From contig DRTC01000475.1 in assembly GCA_011372345.1 (NCBI GenBank), forward strand, positions 1-5,637: a DNA stretch of 5,637 nt, in the 5' to 3' direction. Shown here piece by piece: positions 1 to 5,609 of this stretch (position 1 is the first letter of the stretch; each line of letters starts with the position of its first letter). Source of the stretch: Candidatus Cloacimonadota bacterium (GTDB lineage: Bacteria > Cloacimonadota > Cloacimonadia > Cloacimonadales > TCS61). The notes below the pieces were generated by a model. It ran no database searches. It was not told the DNA's origin and was given only the letters and a program-made list of their open reading frames with translations. Position numbers and translations under genes: made by a program.

Positions 1-1643
1 AAAGAAACTGTTCGATTGAAAACAGGATGTTCAGGTTTGGAATCTTTTGTATCGACACAAAAATAACCGAGTCTTTCAAATTGGAATTTCTCACCGAGTT
101 TTGCTGTTTTTAAAGATGGTTCAAGTTTACAATTTGTAAGAACTTCCAGAGATTTCGGATTAATATTGGATTTGAAATCCTTCCCTTCTTCGTTTTCTTC
201 GGGAAATTCTTTCGTGAAAAGCCTGTCATACAGACGAACTTCCGCATCGATAGCATGTTTTGCAGAAACCCAGTGCAGGGTTGCTTTGACTTTCCTTCCA
301 TCAGGAGACGAACCACCTTTTGTTTCCGGATCATAAGTGCAATGGAGTTCAACAATTTCATCATTTTCGTTTTTAATAACTTTTTCGCATTTGATGAAAT
401 AAGCATAACGGAGACGAACTTCCCTACCCGGAGCAAGACGGAAGAATTTTTTAGGCGGATCTTCCATAAAATCATTTTTCTCAATAAACAAAATTTTTGA
501 GAAAGGAACCTGACGCGTTCCAGCCGATTCATCTTCCGGATTATTGATCGCTACCATTTCTTCGACCTGATCTTCAGGATAATTCGTAATCACAACTTTC
601 AGCGGATCCAGAACTGCCATCACGCGCGGAGCAGTTCTGTTCAATTCTTCCCGAATGAAATATTCGAGTAGAGCAATATCGACCGTGCTGTCTGCTTTGG
701 CAACTCCGATCCGATCAAGAAATCTCCTGATCGAAGTTGGAGTAAATCCTCTTCTTCTTAAACCTGATAAAGTCGGCATGCGCGGATCGTCCCAGCCAGA
801 AACATAACTTTCTTCGACTAAAGTGCGGAGTTTTCTTTTACTCAAAACCGTGTAAGTCAAGTTCAATCTGGCAAATTCGATCTGTCTCGATGGGAAGATA
901 CCGAGATTTTCAATAAACCAGTTATAAAGCGGACGATGGTCTTCAAAACCGAGATCGCAAAGTGAATAAGTGATTTTTTCAATGGAATCCGACTGTCCGT
1001 GCGTAAAATCATAACTCGGATAAATACACCATTTATTGCCGGTTCTGTGATGTTCAGCGTGGATGATGCGATACATGATCGGATCACGCATATTGATGTT
1101 TGGAGAACTCATATCGATCTTGGCTCGCAGAACACATTCACCATTCTCAAATTCACCATTCTTCATTTTCTCGAATAATTCCAGATTTTCTTCAACGCTT
1201 CGATCCCGATACGGACTGTTCTTCCCCGGTTTTTTCAAAGTTCCGCGATATTCTCGAATTTTGTCGGGACTCAAATGGCAAACATACGCTTTTCCATCTT
1301 TGATCAATTTCAAAGCAAATTCGTAAAGTTGTTCAAAGTAATCAGAAGCAAAATAAAGATTTTCTTTCCAGTCGAAGCCCATCCATTTGATGTCTTCCTG
1401 GATGGAGTCCACATATTCAGTTTCTTCTTTGACAGGATTCGTATCATCAAATCTAAGATTGTAAACTCCATTGTAATCTTCTGCAATTCCGAAACTCAAG
1501 CAGAATGCTTTGGCATGTCCGATGTGCAGATAACCATTCGGTTCAGGCGGAAATCTAGTGTGAACAACTCCGTTGTTTTTATTTGTTTTCAGGTCATCCT
1601 CGATGATTTCGCGGATGAAATTTGATTTTGTTTCTTCGCTCAT
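1..1643 (-). CDS. glnS: Glutaminyl-tRNA synthetase (3' end cut by window edge)
   Basis: Cytoplasmic class I aminoacyl-tRNA synthetase that charges tRNA-Gln with glutamine using ATP. The frame is open from the ATG at 1641-1643 to the left edge, giving 547 complete codons. The E. coli enzyme has about 554 residues, so only a few C-terminal residues are missing. The GlnRS-type N-terminal motif FPPEPNGYLHIGHAK (residues 31-45) contains the HIGH signature. FDDTNP (65-70) follows, and the KMSKS loop appears as VLSKRKL (266-272). The distal half has the GlnRS beta-barrel anticodon-binding domain, with CTYDPET (435-441), GRKVKATLHWVSA (449-461) and AEVRLYDRLF (467-476). This domain separates it from bacterial GluRS, whose C-terminus is helical. 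The start is supported by AAGGA at 1651-1655, 7 bases upstream. It lies 60 bases downstream of holB on the same strand and may be cotranscribed with it. A GlnRS implies direct charging of tRNA-Gln, although the Gat amidotransferase route could coexist. Confidence 0.97.
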   Translation of the reverse strand, partial: MSEETKSNFIREIIEDDLKTNKNNGVVHTRFPPEPNGYLHIGHAKAFCLSFGIAEDYNGVYNLRFDDTNPVKEETEYVDSIQEDIKWMGFDWKENLYFASDYFEQLYEFALKLIKDGKAYVCHLSPDKIREYRGTLKKPGKNSPYRDRSVEENLELFEKMKNGEFENGECVLRAKIDMSSPNINMRDPIMYRIIHAEHHRTGNKWCIYPSYDFTHGQSDSIEKITYSLCDLGFEDHRPLYNWFIENLGIFPSRQIEFARLNLTYTVLSKRKLRTLVEESYVSGWDDPRMPTLSGLRRRGFTPTSIRRFLDRIGVAKADSTVDIALLEYFIREELNRTAPRVMAVLDPLKVVITNYPEDQVEEMVAINNPEDESAGTRQVPFSKILFIEKNDFMEDPPKKFFRLAPGREVRLRYAYFIKCEKVIKNENDEIVELHCTYDPETKGGSSPDGRKVKATLHWVSAKHAIDAEVRLYDRLFTKEFPEENEEGKDFKSNINPKSLEVLTNCKLEPSLKTAKLGEKFQFERLGYFCVDTKDSKPEHPVFNRTVS

Positions 1644-1662
1644 ATTTTGTTCCTTCTCTTCC

Positions 1663-1695
1663 AAACCTTCAAGGTTTTCAAAACCTTGAAGGTTT
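1663..1695. repeat. Perfect 16-bp inverted repeat between holB and glnS
   Basis: Arms 1663-1678 (aaaccttcaaggtttt) and 1680-1695 are exact reverse complements around a single central base. Each arm is itself a palindrome of AAACCTT and AAGGTTT around one base, so four AACCTT/AAGGTT half-sites alternate in 33 bases. It fills the middle of the 60-base holB-glnS spacer. On the minus strand its foot lies 7 bases before the glnS ribosome binding site (1651-1655). No T-run follows it on the minus strand, so it is a poor intrinsic terminator. It could be a dispersed palindromic repeat, a transcript-stabilising hairpin or a translation-modulating structure. Confidence 0.85.
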
Positions 1696-1703
1696 CGTTT
1701 AAT

Positions 1704-2822
1704 TTATCCAAAAAATATTTCGCTTAATTTATTATAAATCCCGATAATGATCAACTGCGGATTTACATGACCAGCGAGTTTTTTCAACATTAATTCCAGG
1801 AATTCCAGGATTTTCGGAGCATACTCATCGATATTCGGATTTTGATGGTATAAAGTTTCCAGCATATCAGTCTTATCCAGGTTAACAATTTCGGAAGGGA
1901 AATTCTTGAAATAGGAAATATCGCTGATCCAGATGATCAGGTGGGAAATTATTTCCATTAATTGAGATTGTGTTTTGGAAGTTTTGTAGCGATTCGCAAA
2001 ATCGATGAATCTCAAATCATCTTGAGCAATCAATATATTCAGAAATTCAATCGTTTCTTCGCGGGATGCTGTTGTTCCTTTTTCCACGAGTTGCAGTGCT
2101 TTTTCCATGTTTCCATGAGCAATCCGGGCAAACATTTTTGCTTCGATATTTTCCAGAAATTTGTTTTCTTCCAACTCCTTTTCGATGATTTTTCGAGAAA
2201 CTGGTAGAAAAGGAACTTGCTGGCACCTGGAAAGTATTGTTGGTAAAAGTGAATTCGGTTTGCTTGTTGTCAAAATTAAAACCGTATCTGTTGGAGGTTC
2301 TTCGAGAGTCTTCAAAAAAGCATTGGCAGCTTGAATTCCCATTGTTTCAGCATTTTCGATGATATAAACTTTATAATTCCCCTCGTTTGGAGAAAGTTTG
2401 ATCCGGTTTTCCAACATCCTGATACTGGCAATTCTGATCCCGATATTCTTGGTAAAATGGAATTCCTTCCAGGGAGTTTTGATCTTATTCTCGATATATG
2501 ATTCATATTCCTGTAAAATTTTCTCGACCTTTATCTCCCCTTCAATGGAAATATCTTTATCTTTTTCCTTTGGAAATGGAAAAACAAAAAGGAAGTCCGG
2601 GTGAGAAAAAGATAGAAATTTCTTGCAGGAAGGACAGATCCCACAAGGTCGCTTCTCAAGTGTAGAATGACAGTTGATCGCCATTCCAAAATAAAGAGCA
2701 GTTGTAAATTTACCGACTCCATCCGGTCCATAAAAAAGATAACTGTGAGCGATCTTGTCTGTTTCGATCGCATTCTTTAAAATCGAAATCGCTTTTTCCT
2801 GACCTTTGATTTTTTCAAACAT
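1704..2822 (-). CDS. holB: DNA polymerase III delta-prime subunit (clamp loader)
   Basis: AAA+ subunit of the replicative clamp loader, which opens and places the sliding clamp on primed DNA. The predicted protein has 372 residues. It opens MFEKIKGQEKA, followed by HSYLFYGPDGVGKFTTA with a complete Walker A (GPDGVGKFT, 32-40). A zinc module has C51, C60, C63 and C66 in the C-x8-C-x2-C-x2-C spacing. A Walker-B-like strand KVYIIENAETM (151-161), sensor-1-type LTTSKP (184-189) and the clamp-loader SRC motif (S198-R199-C200) follow. The E. coli delta-prime P-loop is degenerate; this one looks able to bind nucleotide. The frame extends 30 bases upstream to a TTG at 2850-2852. I prefer the ATG at 2820-2822 because homology begins there and the extension is encoded by a CGCAAAG repeat. 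The Shine-Dalgarno is weak (GCGGT). DnaX is the alternative, but the opening and the length fit HolB better. Confidence 0.92.
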   Translation of the reverse strand: MFEKIKGQEKAISILKNAIETDKIAHSYLFYGPDGVGKFTTALYFGMAINCHSTLEKRPCGICPSCKKFLSFSHPDFLFVFPFPKEKDKDISIEGEIKVEKILQEYESYIENKIKTPWKEFHFTKNIGIRIASIRMLENRIKLSPNEGNYKVYIIENAETMGIQAANAFLKTLEEPPTDTVLILTTSKPNSLLPTILSRCQQVPFLPVSRKIIEKELEENKFLENIEAKMFARIAHGNMEKALQLVEKGTTASREETIEFLNILIAQDDLRFIDFANRYKTSKTQSQLMEIISHLIIWISDISYFKNFPSEIVNLDKTDMLETLYHQNPNIDEYAPKILEFLELMLKKLAGHVNPQLIIIGIYNKLSEIFFG

Positions 2823-2828
2823 ATTTTT

Positions 2829-2854
2829 ACCGCAAAGCCGTGAAGAACGCAAAG
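2829..2854. repeat. CGCAAAG direct-repeat element at the holB start
   Basis: On the plus strand the heptamer cgcaaag occurs at 2831-2837 and 2848-2854, 17 bases apart, within accgcaaagccgtgaagaac and the bases after it. On the minus strand it reads CTTTGCG, spacer, CTTTGCGG, ending a few bases before the holB ATG. From memory, similar 'CTTTGCG ... CTTTGCGG' strings are widespread dispersed repeats in bacterial genomes, often just upstream of genes; I cannot check this here. The element supplies the weak GGT that would serve as ribosome binding site, and it is why the frame can be read upstream to a TTG. Confidence 0.6.
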
Positions 2855-2892
2855 ATTTAAAAAACTTGAGTTAAGTTCGACTTCAGCTCCAC

Positions 2893-2912
2893 ACTATTTG
2901 CAAGCAAATAGT
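2893..2912. repeat. Perfect 9-bp hairpin with GCAAGC centre
   Basis: ACTATTTGC (2893-2901) and GCAAATAGT (2904-2912) are exact reverse complements separated by AA. The GCAAGC centre recurs in the hairpin at 2991-3030, and its complement GCTTGC lies at the tip of the hairpin at 2936-2975. All three arms of the larger element therefore share one apex sequence. Confidence 0.75.
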
Positions 2913-2935
2913 TCTATTAAGATGAAACCACACTA

Positions 2936-3030
2936 GAACATCGGAATGTTCAGCTTGCTGATCTTCCGATTGTTCGGAAAAATGTACCTCAACATTCCGA
3001 AGATTTTGCAAGCAAAAACATTCGGAAGTT
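2936..3030. repeat. Alternating TCGGAA hairpin array
   Basis: The hexamer TCGGAA occurs five times in alternating orientation: 2941-2946 (+), 2964-2969 (-), 2974-2979 (+), 2995-3000 (-) and 3022-3027 (+). Neighbouring copies can form mutually exclusive stems. One stem is 2936-2946 with 2964-2975 (GAACA-TCGGAA against TTCCGA-T-TGTTC, tip CAGCTTGCTG). Another is TTCCGA-TTGT-TCGGAA at 2964-2979. A third is TTCCGAA (2995-3001) with TTCGGAA (3021-3027), enclosing TTTTGC-AA-GCAAAA. A long-range 10-bp match joins 2941-2950 to 2991-3000. No coding frame or known riboswitch was recognised. Confidence 0.7.
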
Positions 3031-3119
3031 AAAAAGTAGTTTCATAGGAGTCGAATCTTGACTTAAGTTGAAACAACCTGGCAATCCTCAATTCGCACTT
3101 GGTTGCAAGTCGAGTCTTT

Positions 3120-3686
3120 TTACTCTTCCATCACCTTCTTAATATAAACACTCTCAAATTCGCTTGCTAGAATGTCCATATAAATTTCATCATATTTCTT
3201 GCTGTTAATTATCTTTGCTTCTCGTCTTTTTCCGATCAATTTAAATCCTGCTTTCTCATAAGACCTGATCGCTCTTTTATTATAACTGTAAACTTCCAGC
3301 CAGATGTTATTTAGATTCAGAATATTAAAACCATAATCGAGAATGAGTTTGGTCGCTTCCGTTCCGAATCCTTTATTCCAATACGATTTATCTCCGATAA
3401 AAATACCAAATCCTGCTTTGCTATCCATATGATCTATGTTGAAAAGACTGCAGTTCCCGATCAGTTTATCATTCTCTTTATCGATAATCCCGAATATCTG
3501 TGACTGATTTTTACTCATATCGGAGAGGATTTCTCTTTCTTTATCCAGAGTGATCTGATGGGAAGACATCACCAGGTTTTTCGAGACTTCCAAATCATTT
3601 ATCCATCCCACATATTGCTCTGCATCTTCGATACTGATGGGAGAAAGATAGCATTTTTCTCCGATCAGTTTTTTGTAATATTTCAT
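3120..3686 (-). CDS. GNAT N-acetyltransferase, RimJ/RimL-like
   Basis: A 188-residue protein of the GCN5-related acetyltransferase fold, RimJ/RimL type (Acetyl_transf_3-like). This group transfers acetyl from acetyl-CoA to an amino group of a protein N-terminus or small molecule. The substrate cannot be told from sequence. Motif A is seen as strand GFGIFIG (92-98) and the acetyl-CoA pyrophosphate-binding loop YWNKGFGTEA (102-111), with the Q/R-x-x-G-x-G/A consensus as NKGFGT. Motif B follows as NIWLEVYSYNKRAIRSYEKAGF (N127-F148), with the characteristic Asn136, Ala139 and Tyr143. The early residues GEKCYLSPISIEDAEQYVGW are typical of this subgroup. It is probably cytoplasmic, with no signal peptide or membrane segment. 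The ATG at 3684-3686 has AGGA at 3694-3697, 7 bases upstream. Gaps of 297 and 210 bases separate it from its neighbours, so it is probably a single-gene unit. Related repeats flank both sides, suggesting a cassette. Confidence 0.9.
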   Translation of the reverse strand: MKYYKKLIGEKCYLSPISIEDAEQYVGWINDLEVSKNLVMSSHQITLDKEREILSDMSKNQSQIFGIIDKENDKLIGNCSLFNIDHMDSKAGFGIFIGDKSYWNKGFGTEATKLILDYGFNILNLNNIWLEVYSYNKRAIRSYEKAGFKLIGKRREAKIINSKKYDEIYMDILASEFESVYIKKVMEE

Positions 3687-3710
3687 GTTTGCTTCCTTTT
3701 ACAATCCAAG

Positions 3711-3753
3711 AAAACTTGAGTTAAGTTAGATTTAGATATCTTGACTTAAATTT
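3711..3753. repeat. Compact copy of the acetyltransferase-flanking inverted repeat
   Basis: AAACTTGAGTTAAG (3712-3725) pairs imperfectly with CTTGACTTAAATTT (3740-3753) across a 14-base loop. Its left half matches 2861-2877 exactly over 17 bases (20 with one mismatch), and ATCTTGACTTAA (3738-3749) matches 3055-3066 exactly over 12. It is therefore the same pair of half-sites that bounds the element at 2861-3069, without the roughly 170 extra bases. It lies in the leader region of the acetyltransferase, 24 bases upstream of its ATG, so it could also act as an operator or mRNA structure. Confidence 0.75.
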
Positions 3754-3765
3754 CATAATGTTTCG

Positions 3766-3864
3766 AATATGCCACGCCATCTTTCGCAAACCACTCGACT
3801 TTTGAAAGCAATCTCAACCCAAATAAAACCACAAAACTAAAAAATGAATTCTGGCGTGGATATT
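3766..3864. repeat. Long-range inverted repeat in the methyltransferase-acetyltransferase gap
   Basis: CCACGCCA (3772-3779) and TGGCGTGG (3852-3859) are exact reverse complements. The match continues to AATAT (3766-3770) and ATATT (3860-3864) across one bulged G, enclosing about 72 bases. Inside, 3781-3808 forms a small stem (CTTTC with GAAAG). With the repeat at 3711-3753 this accounts for most of the 210 bases between the genes. I see no credible ORF here and no T-run placed to terminate the methyltransferase transcript. Confidence 0.5.
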
Positions 3865-3896
3865 TTTGTTTTTGTTATCGGAAGTTTTGTAATTCT

Positions 3897-4691
3897 TCAT
3901 ATATAATCAAATATGGTTTTTTGCTGTTCTGTTTCAATAATGTTGTTTCTTCTAACTTCTTCAATATCACCATTTAATCTTTTTGAAATGATGTTATAAT
4001 ATTCATCAGAAATATCCATTGTAATAAATTTTCGTTTGAATTTTTTAGCAACTGCTGCGGTTGTTCCAGTTCCTCCGAAAGGATCTAAGACTAAATCATC
4101 TTCATTGGAACTTGTTTTAATAATTAATTCCAATAAATCTTCCGGCATCTGACAGGGATGTTTCCCTATTCTTTCTTTGAAAGTTCCGCATACTCTTGAG
4201 AATTGCCAAACATCATCAGGAATCTTTCCTAATGGATTTGCTCGTTTATCTTTATAAACAAGCTGTCTGGCAGAAGGAACTCGTATATTTTTATCGTTAA
4301 ATGTAAATTTCTCCTTATTCTTTGTAAAATATAAAATATGAGTATGGGAACGATTAAATTTTTTTCTCTGATTTTGACCAAATGTGTAATACCAAATAAT
4401 CCAATTTCTAAAATAAAAACCCGTTTTTTTTAAAATTATATTTATCTCTGCTGCGAATTCATCACCGATTGCGATATATATTGAACCATTTTTTTTAAGC
4501 AACCTGTGAGTTTCTTGTATCCATTTTTCCGACCAGTTATAGTAATCTTTATATGACATATTATCATTATGAACATCGTATTTTATTCCGATATTAAAAG
4601 GTGGATCAGCAAATAATAAATCTACCGATTTATCAGGTAATGTTCTCATAATTTCTATGCAATCACCTAAATATACTTTATTAGCTTCCAT
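3897..4691 (-). CDS. Type II DNA methyltransferase, beta class, probably N6-adenine
   Basis: A 264-residue AdoMet-dependent modification methyltransferase, presumed to protect the recognition site of the adjacent endonuclease. The catalytic motif IV, DPPFN (D29-N33), lies near the N-terminus. The AdoMet-binding motif I, DPFGGTGT (203-210), lies near the C-terminus, and this order defines the beta class. DPPF favours N6-adenine, since N4-cytosine enzymes usually carry SPPY. The carboxylate in ITMDIS (D226) fits the ribose-binding position, and GKHPCQMPEDL (176-186) precedes motif I as in other beta enzymes. Residues of about 105-175 should hold the target-recognition region. The ATG lies 2 bases after the endonuclease stop, with GGAG at 4700-4703 inside the upstream gene, so the two are probably cotranscribed and translationally coupled. 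GC is low. The recognition sequence cannot be read from this, and N4-cytosine specificity is not fully excluded. Confidence 0.92.
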   Translation of the reverse strand: MEANKVYLGDCIEIMRTLPDKSVDLLFADPPFNIGIKYDVHNDNMSYKDYYNWSEKWIQETHRLLKKNGSIYIAIGDEFAAEINIILKKTGFYFRNWIIWYYTFGQNQRKKFNRSHTHILYFTKNKEKFTFNDKNIRVPSARQLVYKDKRANPLGKIPDDVWQFSRVCGTFKERIGKHPCQMPEDLLELIIKTSSNEDDLVLDPFGGTGTTAAVAKKFKRKFITMDISDEYYNIISKRLNGDIEEVRRNNIIETEQQKTIFDYI

Positions 4692-4693
4692 TT

Positions 4694-5530
4694 TTATTTC
4701 TCCGGATTGAACAACTGACAGGGTTTTATCTTAAATTGTAATTTTGTAGGATCCGGAGTCCCGCCTTTTCTTTGCATAGTTATTTTACCAATACGCAAAC
4801 TACCTCGTGGTGATATACAAACTTCACCTTTTCCAAAAAAATTCATTACAGTATTAATATCATTAAGTATCCAGGTTGTTGTCTCATTTACTTTATCAAG
4901 TCTTGTAACTAACATCCAATCAGCGGATAGTCCACCTCGTCCCCGGATTATATCATTCAATATCACAATTTTGTTTTTCTCAAAGAAGTTAATGATTTTA
5001 TTTTGGACAGTTTCCGGCATTTCATTTAAGAACAAGCGTCTGTTATCTCTGAATATTTCAATACCTGTCTTTTTTGAATATTTTTGTGGATTTGATTCTC
5101 CGGTAAAAAGTTTGAGCCAAAAAGCAATATCATCATCAAAATTCCACATTTCCTGATAATTTGAGATAGATCGTTTATCAATTTGATTATAATCTGCATT
5201 TTTGTTTGCTTTCTTTAAAGATAGGTTTTCAATTTTTAATATATTTCCTATCTTTATGATAATACTTATTTGGGCATCAGCTTTTTTAAATCGAATAAAT
5301 TGTTCATATTCTTCTTCATTTACACCAAATTTATTAAAATCAATTTTCTTAATTCTGGTTGGGATTTGGATTGCTTTTACAGAGTTGAGTTTACTAATAT
5401 CATATCCCATAATTTCAAGCCATTCTTTAGCTTCACCATCTTTTTTCCAATCGTTAAACTTAATGCAAATATCTTTTTCATTTGCAAATCCACCTTTTGC
5501 TGTTTTTGAACCGAGTTCTGTTTTATTCAT
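4694..5530 (-). CDS. Probable type II restriction endonuclease
   Basis: A 278-residue protein encoded immediately upstream of the methyltransferase. The assignment rests on that pairing and on motifs I associate with type II endonucleases: TELGSKTAKGGFANEKD near the start, and PRGSLRIGKITMQRKGG (241-257) leading to LQFKIKP (264-270) near the end. A possible PD-(D/E)xK core is KADAQI (D85), a strand, then ENLSLKK (E101, S104, K106), followed by NQIDKR (115-120). The canonical acidic residue two before the lysine is Ser104, an SxK arrangement also found in Cfr10I and NgoMIV, which use a displaced acid; E101 or E127 could play that part here. No HNH or GIY-YIG motif is seen. The start ATG (5528-5530) follows nine A's and lacks a Shine-Dalgarno. 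The gene is very AT-rich, suggesting acquisition. Specificity is unknown. Confidence 0.78.
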   Translation of the reverse strand: MNKTELGSKTAKGGFANEKDICIKFNDWKKDGEAKEWLEIMGYDISKLNSVKAIQIPTRIKKIDFNKFGVNEEEYEQFIRFKKADAQISIIIKIGNILKIENLSLKKANKNADYNQIDKRSISNYQEMWNFDDDIAFWLKLFTGESNPQKYSKKTGIEIFRDNRRLFLNEMPETVQNKIINFFEKNKIVILNDIIRGRGGLSADWMLVTRLDKVNETTTWILNDINTVMNFFGKGEVCISPRGSLRIGKITMQRKGGTPDPTKLQFKIKPCQLFNPEK

Positions 5531-5541
5531 AATTTTTTTTT

Positions 5542-5569
5542 AAAGTATGAGTCCACTCTAAAAAGGCAA
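5542..5569 (-). promoter_or_regulatory. Candidate promoter of the restriction-modification operon
   Basis: Reading the minus strand, TTGCCT (5564-5569) and TACTTT (5542-5547) are separated by 16 bases and resemble -35 and -10 boxes. Transcription would then start about 5 bases before the endonuclease ATG, giving an almost leaderless mRNA. This agrees with the absence of a Shine-Dalgarno there. The match is moderate, the region is AT-rich, and other placements are possible. Confidence 0.3.
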
Positions 5570-5570
5570 T

Positions 5571-5609
5571 AATTTGGAATATGTATGAAATTTTGCCCGA
5601 AATTTGGAA
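5571..5609. repeat. Direct repeat AATTTGGAA, two copies 30 bases apart
   Basis: The 9-mer aatttggaa occurs at 5571-5579 and 5601-5609, start-to-start distance 30 bases, about three helical turns. Both copies lie just upstream of the candidate endonuclease promoter, a layout that would suit binding of a regulator. In AT-rich DNA a 9-base match can arise by chance, and no regulator gene is visible. Confidence 0.3.

Larger units (their letters stand above)
2861..3069. repeat. Nested palindromic element, about 209 bases
   Basis: This fills most of the gap between the acetyltransferase and holB. The outer half-sites are CTTGAGTTAAGTTCGACT (2865-2882) and AGTCGAATCTTGACTTAAG (3049-3067). They pair over 16 of 19 columns, and the two substitutions would be G-U wobbles in plus-strand RNA. 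Inside them, ATGAAACCAC (2922-2931) pairs with GTAGTTTCAT (3036-3045) at 9 of 10 positions. Three further hairpins sit within: 2893-2912, 2936-2975 and 2991-3030. The ends match the compact repeat at 3711-3753. I see no gene in it. The architecture resembles a non-autonomous palindromic repeat or a multibranched structured RNA or DNA. No transposase or clear target-site duplication is visible. Confidence 0.75.

Noticed and set aside
110..1625. Several open frames of 64-140 codons on both strands inside glnS
   Set aside because: They overlap the unmistakable glnS frame, have low-complexity or basic composition and show no recognisable domain.
2823..2852. TTG start that lengthens HolB by ten residues
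   Set aside because: The extra residues come from the CGCAAAG repeat and precede the point where delta-prime similarity begins; the ATG at 2820-2822 is the better start.
2977..3030. Hairpin 2991-3030 followed on the minus strand by ATTTTT as terminator of the acetyltransferase gene
   Set aside because: The T-run starts about 7 bases after the stem and is short, and the stem is interrupted. It is better explained as part of the palindromic element.
2861..3069. CRISPR array or tRNA-like cloverleaf
   Set aside because: The repeats alternate in orientation and have irregular spacing, which excludes a CRISPR array. There is no anticodon arm, T-loop consensus or acceptor stem of tRNA dimensions.
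3741..3770. TTGACT on the plus strand as a -35 promoter box
   Set aside because: It belongs to the repeat half-site, has no good -10 at the right distance and points away from every gene in the gap.
4971..5543. Plus-strand frames of 61-113 codons opposite the endonuclease, one looking hydrophobic
   Set aside because: They are antisense to a better-supported gene. The Phe/Ile/Ser richness is what the complement of Lys/Asn/Glu-rich AT-rich coding sequence produces.
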